In this document: positions 20,618 to 35,075 of the stretch, piece after piece
Layout: the number at the start of each line of letters is the position of its first letter
How positions within the stretch are numbered: the stretch's first letter is position 1
DNA from: Artemia franciscana
Taxonomy: Eukaryota; Arthropoda; Branchiopoda; Anostraca; Artemiidae
Reading direction: 5' to 3'
Assembly (NCBI RefSeq): GCF_032884065.1
Contig: NC_088879.1
Coordinates: forward strand, 18,606,489-18,670,488
DNA: 64,000 bases
Notes under the pieces: generated by a model
The model's database searches: none
Seen by the model: the letters and a program-made list of their open reading frames with translations, nothing else
Told to the model about the DNA's origin: nothing
Made by a program: the position numbers and the translations under genes

Positions 20618-20935
20618 TTACTTTAAGTTTACGAGTAGATACTTTCGGTAGACTTGGTCTGGGCTTGACTTGGGGTCAGGATCAGAGTCGTGACTGGCCA
20701 AAGTGTTTAGCATGTGGGGACAGTGTATTTTACCGACTGGCTTGCCATTTTTAGCAACTGATTTGGTTGATATTGCTACTAAAATTACTTTATAAGAAAT
20801 TAAACACGCATCAGCAATCTTTCCAATAAAAAAAAAAATATATATAAATTCTACATTTTGTGGATAGGAGCTTAAATCCTCCACAAATAGATTCTCTAAT
20901 ATGTGAATCTGATGGCTAGTTTTCATTATGATCAC
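20618..20935 (-). other. Duplicated exon-like segment, copy 2
   Basis: Minus-strand frame with STKSVAKNGKPVGKIHCPHM and SDPDPKSSPDQVYRKYLL, clearly related to copy 1 about 430 bp away. It is either a tandemly duplicated exon or two insertions of one dispersed repeat. Confidence 0.25.
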
Positions 20936-21019
20936 TCGGCTTTGGGGTGTATCTTTCCTACTTTTTGAAAATCAGGCGAGTTCCCAAGCTCGTGGCGTTT
21001 GTTGTGCAATGTTGAACTT

Positions 21020-21170
21020 AATTAGCCTAATATATAGAACCTTATATAGAACCATCATAAAACCGAGGCTATTCTTGTTTTCAAAACTTGTTTTTTAAAG
21101 TTCTGGTTGCCATTGGTCCGAATTGCTCCTTCTGTTCACTGCCACGAGCTGTTTGATTCTACACCCTATA
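21020..21170. repeat. Diverged right end of the MITE-like repeat
   Basis: GCTCCTTCTGTTCACTGCC followed by ACGAGCTGTTTGATT matches, with substitutions, the right end of the element at 13412-13450. Confidence 0.4.
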
Positions 21171-21275
21171 GCATTCATGTATTTTTGAATATAGGTAGAA
21201 TTTCCATAATCCCTTCTTTTCTTATTCTTTTTTTGTCTTAATTTCCTCGATTTTAGATTCTGGTAGAATTTTCCA

Positions 21276-21425
21276 ATTGGGAATTATGGGGGAGGTACAG
21301 TTTTTCTTTGAGGAGAAGTTTCCGAAAGGAATCTCCCACAGGGAGTTAATTTTCCATGGGAAGAATTTGCCACGAGGGGGATTTTTCTGGGAGGAATACA
21401 CCAGATTCCATAAGATGGGTATGAA
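21276..21425. repeat. G-rich dispersed-repeat candidate
   Basis: Alternating GGGG/TTTT phrases (TTATGGGGGAGGTACAG, CCATGGGAAGAATTTGCC, GAGGGGGATTTTTCTGGG) stand out from the AT-rich flanks. There is no ORF of note. Confidence 0.3.
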
Positions 21426-22513
21426 CTAGCACAGGAAAAGCAAGAAAACATCAAAAAAATGAATAGCAATAGGGAATTATTTTCGCAAAACAGTGAAAAT
21501 CTAATTTCAATGAATACTTCGGCCCTATGTCCAAGGTCTATCCTCAGGGAAATATAGATATATAGAAGAATAAAAACTTGCAAGGACATTAGACCAATAG
21601 AACTAAAATAATTTTTTTAATAGTCTCAGCATCCTTACTTCAGCGAAGTTCAATCAGGACTGATAAATAAAGTAATATGAAACGAGGCAAAACATTTAAA
21701 TGATAGAAGAATAATTTAAAATACATTTTTAGTGATAATCTTACTTTTTTGGCAGCTGTCCTCAAAGCAGTGCTTCCACTTTTTTTTCTGAAAATCAGTA
21801 AGGACTCTAAAAAAGTCGGGAGATTTCGGGAGTTCGTTTTTTAAGTCGGAAAAAAATTCAGAAGGTTTTAAACAGCTGTTTTGTCTCACACACCAGTTGT
21901 ATATGTGGTAAGAGTATTAGTAATACAGAGACAGAACAAAGTATAATTGAAAATGTCTTTTAGAGTCTCAAGTCCGGTCTTCATCTCTCGGAACTTCCAG
22001 AATCTGAGCTTCCAGATTTTTCTTTTACCGTCTTCTTCTTCTTGCATCTGGAATATGAACCGGTCCGAAAGTATATCAAAATAATCCAGAAAAAAGGAAT
22101 TTTGAACTTTCAGATTTCGGGAATTTTTAAGTATCACAGAATAAATTCAAAAAAGAGCTTGGCAAATCTGGGAACCCAGATTCCGGAGGGTGAAGACTCA
22201 TTATTACTCCAAAATCAGCTATCGGTATATTATGAAGAGACGAAGCAAAAGTCGACGAAAAAGAGCAATTAAGATTTAAAGTATTCTGAAGCACATTTCG
22301 AATTAGAATTCTTCACAAAACTGTTTTTAATCAATCAAAAAAGAAAGGATCTGGAAAGTTGTTTTAGGAGAGTTTTTTTTTGCCTTTGTATTTTCGTCTT
22401 TGAGCTGTCCTGATTTCTCATGTACCGTAAAAAATTATACAGGAACAAGGAACAATGTTTCATTCATGCAAAACTTATGTAAACTAAATGGTTATGTTGA
22501 AAGTCATCTAAAA
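21426..22513. other. Unassigned sequence
   Basis: No gene recognised. Short frames at 21886-22137 (minus) and 22042-22272 (plus) lie on opposite strands and lack motifs. Confidence 0.4.
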
Positions 22514-24060
22514 CTACTTGTTCACATTATCAGAACTAGAATCATGAATATGAGTCACAGAGCTCCGGCAGAATTTTTCTTCGTTGGGATGGGTAATTCG
22601 TCCATCACTAGACACAAGAGGGTCAGCCATCGCTGCTTTGGCATCTAAGCCGAAGCAGACCTTTTGCAGACCTTCAACATCAATTTTCACGATGTCAGTG
22701 AAGCTCCTTACTGTGTGACCATTCTTAAAGTTCTTCAACAGAGTTTCCACCAATTGAGCAACTTCGATTTTCAGTCCGTAGAAAGTAGGTGCCTGGGACT
22801 GGAAAAGGGTATTAAAGTCGTCCAAAAGTCCCAGTGTGTAGTCCACAAACATCATGACGATCCTCATAAATGAATTTTTCAGGACACTCAGAACTAAGTG
22901 ACTACCCTGGGTCGGAACTTCAAAATGGGCACTGGTAAAATACAGGGTTATTACATTCCACTGTTCTAAATTTCGGTAAACACAGTTCTGTAACGAAAAC
23001 CATTTTGTTTGACCTGGTCTCAATATCTTGCGAGCGGCAGTCTCTGAAAACAATTAAAATTTATTCAGGGCAGCATTACGCTTGGTATTCATGTTAAAAT
23101 GATTGTACACATGATGACGCAGGTCTTCTGGAGTCTTCGTCAGTTTCTTGCTGGCATATGAGGCGCAGAGAGGAATGGTATGACAACTGCACTTCACTAT
23201 TAATACCCAAAGGCAGCTTCTTTGAATCAGAGTTGTCACTGAGTTGTTATGACCCATCATGGCGTTCGTAGCATCACAACCAAACTCAATTCCGTGAAGG
23301 CACTTTACTTACTCTTAAGAACTTCAAAGTTTCCTCCAGTTTGATGAAAATGGAAAACTACTGATCTGTTTGAGCACCCCACAAAATCAATAACATTGAT
23401 ATTCGTTACCATTTCGTTGTTAAAAGAGGAAAAAAATATAGCGAGCTGTATAACCGTTCCCACATCCGTTGTCTTGTCGATGACAAAAGACAAAGGTCTC
23501 ACGTTCATTTCTTCGAAAACGTTTTGCTTGCAGTAAGGACCGAGTCCCTGACGAACAACATTCGCAACTTTTTTCCGGAGACGCACTTTATCAAGCACCA
23601 ATTTTGGTGGCATTGCTTTCAGCAGGAAAATCAACTGGTAGGTTTTTGCTGACCAGAAATGAAGCAATCTTCAATCTCAAGCACAGAGGGAAAGTCTTCA
23701 TGAGCCATGTACACTGAAATAGCAGGAACCATAGATTTTCGGGTCACTGTGTCTTTAACATGCACAGAAGTACGGGCATGGGCAGTGCCCTTTTTGTAGG
23801 AAAGCTCAGCGTTGCATCAAAAACAGATAGCAATTTTGGATCCTTGCTTCTTCGAAAGCAAGCTTTAAATGTGTATTCCATCTCCGAGGATTTCACATAA
23901 TTTTGCTCATAACGTTTACCACTGCTTTTTTTCTTTCGGGGCTCGGTTCCACAACCCCCAATTTTTCATCCGAGCCACTACTGCTAGGAACAATTTCGAT
24001 TTTCTTTTCAATTTTCCTTCTTTTAATATACTGAGCTCATTGGAATAATCTGTGTCCAAC
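22514..24060 (-). pseudogene. hAT-like transposase relic
   Basis: On the minus strand the segment 23305-23667 encodes NVRPLSFVIDKTTDVGTVIQ followed by LAIFFSSF, the DDE-region hallmark (S-x-I-I/V-D-x-[ST]-T-D) of hAT transposases of the SCAND3/ZMYM6-like type. 22514-23053 encodes LRPGQTKWFSLQNCVYRNLE (the conserved R/K-W-x-S-L stretch) and LFQSQAPTFYGLK. 23054-23260 is a displaced middle part. Weaker N-terminal traces run to about 24060. Multiple stops and frame changes show it is inactive. No terminal inverted repeats were identified. Confidence 0.65.
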
Positions 24061-24309
24061 ATTTTTCATGAGCCTGGAAAGTGTTGTTTGTTACTGGAGA
24101 ATATAAATTGAGAATGTTAATAAAATAGAGAATATTATAATATAATAAAATAGAGAATATAAATGCTTCGCAGGTGGAATTTTCGAAAAATTTATGATTA
24201 GGTTGTCTTTCTGGGATCCAAAATAAAAGTAAGAACTATCAATTAAATCGTAGATAAGCCCTTTTGTCTGCAACCAGTGCTTCAGTCAACCTCTTTCAAG
24301 TTCCTGGCA
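24061..24309. other. Unassigned AT-rich sequence
   Basis: Nothing recognised. Confidence 0.4.
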
Positions 24310-24720
24310 ATTATACCGAACAAATTATCGACTTGCAGTTATTATACCGAATGTTTAGACCGACAACATGTTCACCGAATTACACCAAATTGTTTTGATA
24401 TCGAAAGCCTACCGAACAGCATTCGTATTCGGTAGAGATTCATCGAAACTAGAAGAAAAGGTGGGATTCGTGGTAACTACAGAATCCTGAAAGGAATACC
24501 GAATAAATTACCGAAAGCCAACCATGATACCGAATTATTTTGGACCTGTTTAACTACCGAATCTTCATAAATATACCGAATAGTTCACTAAATAATCAAT
24601 AATTCAAAAAATTGTCTCGCTGAATTCGTAATATCTACTGAAAACCGGCAATTATGCCGAATCCCGATCATTATACCGAATAGGTTTGTACCGATAGCCT
24701 ATTTGGAATTTTGTATGACT
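24310..24720. repeat. TACCGAA-rich cluster
   Basis: About a dozen TACCGAA or one-off variants (ATACCGAAT, TACTGAA, TGCCGAAT) lie within 410 bp at irregular spacing, plus one inverted copy (ATTCGGTA). It looks like a decayed short-unit tandem array. Confidence 0.55.
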
Positions 24721-24739
24721 ACTGAATCCCCATAAATAT

Positions 24740-25255
24740 AGTGAAAAGTTCAAACGCAAAACCAGGCTTCCGGCTCAAGGAGAATCCAATTTACGTCAAC
24801 GAAGGGGTGTCGAGTAGCTACCAGAGCAACGCGAAACCAAGCTTGCGGCTGAGAGAGATGGTTAAAAAAGAAGGTGTGTCGCTGTATTACAGAAGCAATG
24901 CGTGTATAATCGCTTGGCATTCAAGTACTGCCTTTCCAATGACTATGGCTTGAGTCAAGATTTTCAAATCGGGAAAAAGTCTGAAATTTGCCTCTATTGA
25001 AAGGCCATGAAATTTAATGGTGAAACAATGGGAATGTGTTGTGCCTCAGGAAAATTTGAGCTTCCTCAACTGGTTGCACCACTAGAGCCATTGAAAAAAT
25101 TGCATACTGGGTATACGTCTAAATCGAAGGGTTTTTATTTATCAAACATCAGGAAATATAACTCTTGTTACCAAATGACGTCGTCTGGGGCCCAAACCGA
25201 AGATCAAGGTCATTTAATGCATATTTTCAAAGTAAAAGGGCAAATTTATTATAGT
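24740..25255 (+). pseudogene. Helitron RepHel N-terminal relic
   Basis: Plus-strand pieces in different frames recall SSYQSNAKPSLRLREMV (basic repeat, shifted frame) and then MKFNGETMGMCCASGKFELP followed by QLVAPLEPLKK, the Cys motif region of RepHel. It ends with TEDQGHLMHIFKVKGQIYY. It is more diverged than copies A, C, D and E, so it is an older insertion. Confidence 0.7.
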
Positions 25256-25362
25256 TACAAATAATATAAATAGTTAAAAACATACGCAGTTAACCTTAGC
25301 ACATATCCGTTGTGTATACATATAAGAATCCATATATAGAAGCCTGCCACGTGCCGCTAGAT

Positions 25363-25396
25363 GGGGCCAGACGCGAAGCCGCCTGGTCCCACCTAG
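25363..25396 (+). mobile_element. 3' end of a second Helitron family
   Basis: Hairpin GGGGCCAG (25363-25370) / CTGGTCCC (25383-25390), with a CGCGAAGC loop, is followed by ACCTAG ending at 25396. The layout matches the main family but the stem sequence differs. Confidence 0.65.
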
Positions 25397-25560
25397 TCTA
25401 TATATATGAATGTAGTTTCCGTCTGTCCGTTACACTATCTTCTATAAAAAAGGAAGAAACCCAAAAGTAAAGACCAAAAAGAAAACTAAGAAAAGAAGAA
25501 AAAGCGAAGAAAACTAAAAAAAAGAAACGAAAAAAAACTTAAAAAAGAAAAACAATGAAA
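25397..25560 (+). mobile_element. Helitron 5' end abutting the preceding 3' end
   Basis: TCTATATATATGAATGTAG begins at 25397, the base after CTAG. It continues with GTCTGTCCGTTACACTATC and an A-rich array, matching the 5' organisation of the main family. Confidence 0.6.
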
Positions 25561-25799
25561 AAACTAAAAAAGAAAAAACAAAAAATAATTTTTTTTTCTT
25601 TTTTCTTTTTTTAGTTTCTCCTTTATTTAATTTTTTCTTTTTTCTTTTTTTCAATTTCTTCTTTTTTATTTTTCTTTATTTTTTAGTTTTTCCTTCTTTC
25701 TTATTAGATTTTTAAAAATGCTGAGAAAAAAACTAAGAAAAAATATAAACTAAAGAAAACTAAAAATAGGTAAAAAGTAAAAAACTTTTTATGCTATCA
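25561..25799. repeat. A-rich to T-rich inverted low-complexity block
   Basis: CTAAAAA-type phrases switch to TTTTTAG-type phrases near 25588 and back near 25720, so the block could form an imperfect hairpin. Confidence 0.6.
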
Positions 25800-26300
25800 T
25801 TATCAGTTTTGATACGTTTTGATTTTCGCTGTCCAGGTTGATTTTCATCTAACTGCGCAGTTTTGTGTTCTTTAGCCGCAAGCCTTTTGGCATTAACTCT
25901 TTGAGCAGCTTTCTAGGCTGTTTCTTCCGCCATTGTACGATATATACTAACATTCATCTTTGAATTAGCTATTTGAGCAGCTTACTCGGCTGTTTCTTCT
26001 GTCATTTTAAGATCTATACTAAAAATGTCTCTTTCAAACGCCATCTTATATACTTTTTTTATCATCGGTATCACTTTCAAGTTGTTTGGTTTGTTTTACC
26101 TTGTCTTGTCTTTCGTCACTATGAAATACATATCACCGAACCTTTGTTTTTTAACTAAAATCTGGTAGGCATTGATCACCTTAACCAAGTCAAATCCCAA
26201 ACCCAATCATCATCGCTATCATTATCAGTTTTAAAACGTTTTGACTCTCGCTGTCCAGGTTGATTTTCATCTAACTGCGCGGTTTTGCGTTCGGACCTGG
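25800..26300 (-). pseudogene. Relics of the short acidic Helitron ORF (two)
   Basis: 25800-25940 encodes on minus MAEETA, then AKRLAAKEHKTAQLDENQPG. 26104-26300 encodes SESKRFKTDNDSDDDWVWD and the QILVKK tail. Both are scraps of the ORF at 4043-4411 and are frameshifted. Confidence 0.6.
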
Positions 26301-26560
26301 TTTTACCCTCTATCTTTTTCAATATTTTTCAATTTGTCAATGTTCATTCTAACATTGACAGTTGGAAAAATTTACGTTCCAAGCATGCTAAAGCTCAACA
26401 ATTTATAATAAACCTTAAAATTTTGATATCTGTTTTAAGGTTTTGGAATTACTTTAATCTATTGTCAAAATATGTAGAAATATTTGTGCAATTCCCAGTT
26501 TTTTACATTTTAAACAATGTAATAAAATTGAAAGAGCCTCAATTTTTTTAATACTTATTA
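26300..26560 (-). mobile_element. Helitron leader relic (copy D type)
   Basis: CAATGTTCATTCTAACATTG, CCAAGCATGCTAAAGCTCAA and AATTACTTTAATCTATTGTC match the leader and start region of copy D (47820-48000). Confidence 0.65.
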
Positions 26561-26564
26561 AAGG

Positions 26565-29722
<3,158 letters not shown>

Positions 29723-30037
29723 TATATATATATATATAGCCCCCCCCCACGCCCCCCCCCCGCGCGCTTAAGTCATTACGCGACATATTAGTTACGCGCC
29801 ATTGTAGTTGTGTCCCTGTGTCCCATCTGTGAATATAGATAGATTTATATATGTGTTTCTAACTACGTAAAAATTGCGAATATACAACATTCTTGGCTTT
29901 CCCATTGTCTGTGCATATACAAAGCCGTTTGTACTAATAATGACGTCATATGCAAATGCTCTTTTTACAAACAAACATGCATACACACAACTCGTTTTTA
30001 TATAGATAGATAGATAGATAGATAGATACAATACAAA

Positions 30038-30364
30038 TTAACTGCGTAAAACTTGCGAATATACTACATTCTTCGCAGTCCAATTGTCGCTGCATATAAA
30101 TAGATTGTCAGGTTTACCGACCCTCGAACATGCAACGTACAATTGTCCATGGGAAAAACAATCAGTATTAAGATCTATACCACATTTTTCTAATGATTGA
30201 CCTTGAGCTTTGTTAATGGTGATTGCAAATGCTAATCGAATTGGGAATTGCAATCTTTTAAATTGAAAAGGCAGATCCGTTAGAATCATGGGAATGCGAG
30301 GAATAAGAACAGCCTCACCCTCCAAAGGCCCTGTCAAGATTGTGGCCTTTATTAGGTTTTCCAT
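30038..30364 (-). pseudogene. Copy C: helicase C-terminal segment
   Basis: Encodes MENLIKATILTGPLEGEAVL through [20 protein letters not shown] and [16 protein letters not shown], to the natural stop. It is split from the upstream part by an expanded T run and an in-frame stop at 30365-30380. Confidence 0.85.
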
Positions 30365-30376
30365 TGTTTTTTTTTT

Positions 30377-31078
30377 TTAGGCAAGTCGCGTGCCATTGCA
30401 AAGCTTTGGTGGGTTGATATTTCTTAAAAGTATTATTGGTACGCCTATTTTTAGTTGTAGCACGTGTGGTGGCAACCCTGAAAGATCCACGGATTTTAAA
30501 AATTCAGATGGATAATTAACCGCTTCATTTGGTTCCAAAACTGTGTCGACTGACTTGTAAAGGACTGCCTGGTCTCGAATCTTGGTCAAAACAATATTTT
30601 TGATTTCGTGGACGTCTATATTTTTGGGTGCGAGAATCGCTCTTTCACTTAGCCATTTATTATTTTTATAATTTTTTAGAAAATTCGGAAATAATTTTTC
30701 AATCAATTCATTTTTGGACGTCACTAAATTAAAGAAATCTGCAGGTAGTTGTATACGTCCTGAAATTGAGTCTACTGGGAACTTTCCGTTTCCAATTGCC
30801 AGCAATTGATCTGAAAATGTTTGACCAGAGTCATCGTTTTGCAATCGGACACGCATATTTGTAGTTAATTTTAATGTTTTTACGTGTGCCCACAAATTAG
30901 AATTTTTCAGGCAAGCATTCATTTCGTCTGCAGGAGTTGATCTAGGTATTATAGGTAATGTTTGCCTGAAATCTCCGCAAGCAATATTAATGTGCTGCCA
31001 AAGGGTTTCGACTTCCCTCGCAAATCTTTCAAGCATTGATCCAGAGCCTCGAGCGATTTTTTGTGTGCCATTGTGCAC
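30377..31078 (-). pseudogene. Copy C: helicase middle segment
   Basis: CGDFRQTLPIIPRSTPADE to LRNINPPKLCNGTRLA is in frame. The first 30 or so codons are out of frame because one C is missing from the CTCCCGC stretch near 30975. There is no true start here. Confidence 0.8.
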
Positions 31079-31270
31079 TCATCCCAAATAATACATTTTC
31101 ATCGCTGCAATACTTTACCCATCCCAGATGATTTGGAAATATTGCACGTGGGAGTTTCTGTAGAATGCAAATTCAGAGGCAATTTCAAAGCGGAATGAGC
31201 AGTTCTTCCACCAGGCAGCAATGTTGCGGCTATTCCGGACGACACAATTGCCAACGCTATATCATTTTTT
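31079..31270 (-). pseudogene. Copy C: damaged Walker B region
   Basis: Aligns with the copy D segment encoding SSGIAATLLPGG to KLIIWDEC, but substitutions, a base gain in the poly-T (31266-31272) and a lesion near 31095 break the frame. Confidence 0.7.
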
Positions 31271-31913
31271 TTATCGAATTGATGCCAGAATCAGTTTTAT
31301 CACAAACGTTTTACCAATACCTCCTGGCGCATCCAAAAAGATAATTTCTCCAACGTTGTTATCGACAAAACGCATTATCGTATCATAAATTTCTTTTTGT
31401 TCCGACGTTAACTTGGAAATATTATTTTGTACATACGACAATAGGTCACTCGCACTGTAACTTTGTTCACGATCCAATTCTACACATGTCGAAACAGCAG
31501 AGATACGGTTAGGTGAATGCATTCCCAAATCCTGGAGAGGTTTGTTTGCCATACTTACGCACAAATCTTCTATAATAACTAATGTGTAGTTATAAATTTC
31601 TGATGTAAAATCAAAAGTCATATCTGACGTCTCTAACTGTTTTCGATGGAGTATATCTTTCGGACATTTTAGACTTATATTTTTCCCATAGCTCTGTAGG
31701 TGCTGATGGAGAGCAAGTTGTTAAAATGATGCCAAACAATGCACAAATTTGACTTGGGGTTGACGTTTCGCACGAGTCATTGATGCAGTTATCCCAGTGT
31801 TGGTCATTCTCCAATAAATTCAGAGCTTGGCATGCACTACGGTAAGTGTCATGTATAGTACCGTTTACAGTTCTCAAATACTCAAAGGATATCGGACCGG
31901 GTACATTCACCAA
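31271..31913 (-). pseudogene. Copy C: linker and Walker A region
   Basis: Two overlapping frames (31611-31913 and 31271-31621) cover VNVPGPISFEYLRTVNG to LDAPGGIGKTFVIKLILASI. The Walker A loop reads GGIGKT instead of GGTGKT. One extra T near 31660 (ATATCTTTCGG versus ATATCTTCGG) causes the frame change. Confidence 0.8.
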
Positions 31914-32009
31914 AAGCAGACGTAGAAAGAAGCATTCATGTTGATTGGGGTGAATGGTTTAGAGTCTTCCTATCGTGGTATCTTTGAAGATGGTAAGTTG
32001 GCTGTCGAC

Positions 32010-32765
32010 TTACTTACCCTGTTTTCGACGTTCAAATACCTTATTTTTAGTATTCCACGTGTAATACGAAGGCGCTTCAGTATACAGCAGTTTTTTTGCA
32101 AAAGAATCATTTTTGCAAAGCGAAAAGAAAGCGGTTAACTTTGTATCCGGTGGATTCAGGGCTCTTTGTTGCAAGTTGGTATCCGGGAAATAAACACGTT
32201 GACCATTCTGTAAATGTACCGCTAAGTGAACAACACCTGGACTACGTTCATGTATCAGAAATGAAAGAATTCGCCAAACAGCTTCATTACTGCTTATGTA
32301 TCTTCCAGCCTGATATTGAACGATTTCATCGATATCTTTGATTTCGTGCCTCAGGCCAAAAACTGCCATGTTACTGCCTTTGTTAACGTATTTACATATG
32401 TATTTGATTGTCTTTACGGAGTTAGAGTATTCAACGCTTATGTATGCATTTAATGTTTTTGATAATAATAGGGAATATGGAACAACCCACTGGTTATCTA
32501 CTTCGATGGTGGTACCGTTACGCTTTTTTATTATTGCTGTTTTACCGCCATCTTCAGTAGATCTTCTTCTATATTGTGGATAACCATCATTGCCAGTTAT
32601 TGTGTTGGATACTAAAAGTCGAGGATATTGCTTTGTGTACCTTCCTTTGGCCATGCATGGTGAATTTTCTTTCAGTGCACCGCAAGGTCCATGTATCATA
32701 TTTTTTACAATAATATCATGTAACCCCTTATCGACATTTTCATCAGGTATTTCAGCGGAAATCAC
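32010..32765 (-). pseudogene. Copy C: Rep C-terminal part
   Basis: MISAEIPDENVDKGLHDIIV, GPCGALKENSPCMAKGRYTK, KYICKYVNKGSNMAVFG and the linker start. The KK-coding A run is intact (seven). It ends in VFERRKQGK at an early stop. Confidence 0.85.
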
Positions 32766-33412
32766 ATCATCAATTTCGTTCGAAGTAATTTTTTATGTAG
32801 CCAGATTAGTATATGTGCGTGTGGCAAACCTCGTTTTTGCCATTCCACTGAGTACATCCAGCATCGCACTGACCCAAACACTTCAAGTTTTACTATGTAG
32901 TTTATCAGTGATTTCAACTTTTGCCGGAAGACACTGGCCGTAATGTCATGTCTATGAACCACCGATTGTCCTTGAAGTAAAAGCTGCAGTATCGCGTCCC
33001 AAGATTGATTACATGTAAATGTAATAAATAAATCTGGACGACCATAGAGACGAACATACGCAATAGCATCTTGAGTATATTCATGCATATGACGGGGACC
33101 GCCAGCATATGACGAAGGTAAAATTGTTAATCTTCCAACGTTTGTGATATTACCGTCATTTATAACTGCATCTCGCAAATGAATGTATTGTTCAGAGCGG
33201 AGCTTGGTCTGATTCAGGCGGATATATAGCAAACATTCTGATTCAATTTTAGCATACATATCAACGACGAATTGGTGAAACAATTCACGGCATTTTAAAA
33301 TATAATTTTCTTCATCCTGCCGAATCATTAGTCTATAGGAATAATAATGCATTGCACTGCATTTCTTATTCATTTCTTTGTTAGTGGCTGGATTCATCAA
33401 TTTAATATTAAA
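32762..33412 (-). pseudogene. Copy C: Rep central part with HUH motif
   Basis: MMNPATNKEMNKKCSAMHYY to RGLPHAHILIWLHKK, then LLRTKLMM from a 6-base T run identical to that in copy A. The upstream Rep segment is absent, replaced at 33413. Confidence 0.85.
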
Positions 33413-33823
33413 CTTTGTTCAAGATCCAATTCTACACATGTCGAAACAGCAGCGATACGGTTAGGTGAAGGCATTCCCAAATCCTGAAGAGGTTTGTTTG
33501 CCATACGTACGCACAAATCTTCTATAATAACTAAAGTGTAGTTATAAATTTCTGATGTAAAATCAAAAGTCACATCTGACGTCTCTAACTGTTTTCGATG
33601 GAGTATGCAATTGGGAAACGATTGTCCTTTCAACGTTGGGAGAAATTTCGCAACGTGCATTCAATTCAGAATTTCTATCACTGATGAAGTTTAATTGTAA
33701 AAATTTATGATTCTCGCCTGAGAATGGTAGAAGGGACCCAGCTCTATGATAAATTTGCCCTTTTACTTTGAAAGTCCACATAAATTGTTCTGGATTTTCG
33801 ATTTGGGCTCCAAACAACGTCAT
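33413..33823 (-). pseudogene. Copy C: chimeric junction segment
   Basis: 33605-33823 encodes the Rep start (MTLFGAQIENPEQF to SPNVERTIVSQL). At 33605 it switches to the linker/helicase start (HRKQLETSDVTFDFTSEIYN to MPSPNRIAAVSTCVEL). At about 33412 it switches back to Rep (LMNPATNKEMN). The first switch point is identical in copy H (40168). Confidence 0.85.
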
Positions 33824-34437
33824 TTGGATTTTCTATCTGGATTTTCGATTTGGGCTCCAAACAACGTCATTTGGAAACCTGACTTATATTTTCTGATTTG
33901 TTTCAAAAAACGCTTAGATTCTGACGTAGTTCCAGTAAGGAAAGTCTTCAATGGCTTTGGTGGTGCAGCCAATAGAGGAAGTTTAACTTTTCCTGAGGCG
34001 CAACACATTCCCATTGTTTCACCATTGAATTCCAAGGCCTTGCAATAGGGACAAATTTTAGACATAGTCCCGATTTGAACACATCTACTCAAGCTATAGT
34101 CATCGACTGGGCTGTACCTGAATGCCAGGCGATAACTTTCAGGTTGCTCTGATTCCTCGGCACGCTTTCTTTTCTTACTTTCTCTATCAGCAGCAAGCCT
34201 GCTTCCGCGTTGCTCTGGTAGTTCCTCGGCACGCTTTCTGTTCTTTCTTTCTCTATCAGCCTCAAGCCTGTTTCCTTGCTGTTCTTTTGTTTCCTCGGCA
34301 CGCTTTCTTTTTTGACTTTCTCTATCAGCAGCAAGTTTTTTGGCATAGACTCTTTGAGCATCTTCTTCAGCTGTTGCCATTGTAAGTTCATCAGTCATTT
34401 TAAAGTTAAACATTAATAGATTTCTACGTGAACGCAT
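33820..34437 (-). pseudogene. Copy C: RepHel N terminus
   Basis: A 205-codon frame with MFNFKMTDELTMATAEEDAQ, two full 23-residue basic repeats plus a partial one, and CPYCKALEFNGETMGMCCAS. It ends with a 21-base duplicated tail around IENPDRKSK that breaks the frame into Rep. Confidence 0.85.
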
Positions 34438-34567
34438 GTCTTATATATCTTTAATGACGTCACCGTCATAACAAAAATGACGACAACTATCTTCATGACG
34501 TCAGTCAACACAAAAACATGACGTCACCTGACAGACACATCCACAGACAACTTATTTATATATATAT

Positions 34568-35075
<508 letters not shown>

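Larger units (their letters stand above)
29738..34567 (-). mobile_element. Helitron copy C (mosaic)
   Basis: Minus-strand RepHel copy. The 5' leader is complete to about 34567 (GACGTCA motifs, GACAACTTATTTATATATAT). The 3' end is truncated in the C-rich region at 29738 without hairpin or CTAG. It carries a nested stub with a second helicase tail (29840-30030). The coding part is a mosaic: a segment from the helicase linker region (33413-33605) replaces part of Rep. Confidence 0.85.

Noticed and set aside
22664..22873. Plus-strand frame within the hAT-like relic
   Set aside because: Antisense to the transposase segment with no motif of its own.
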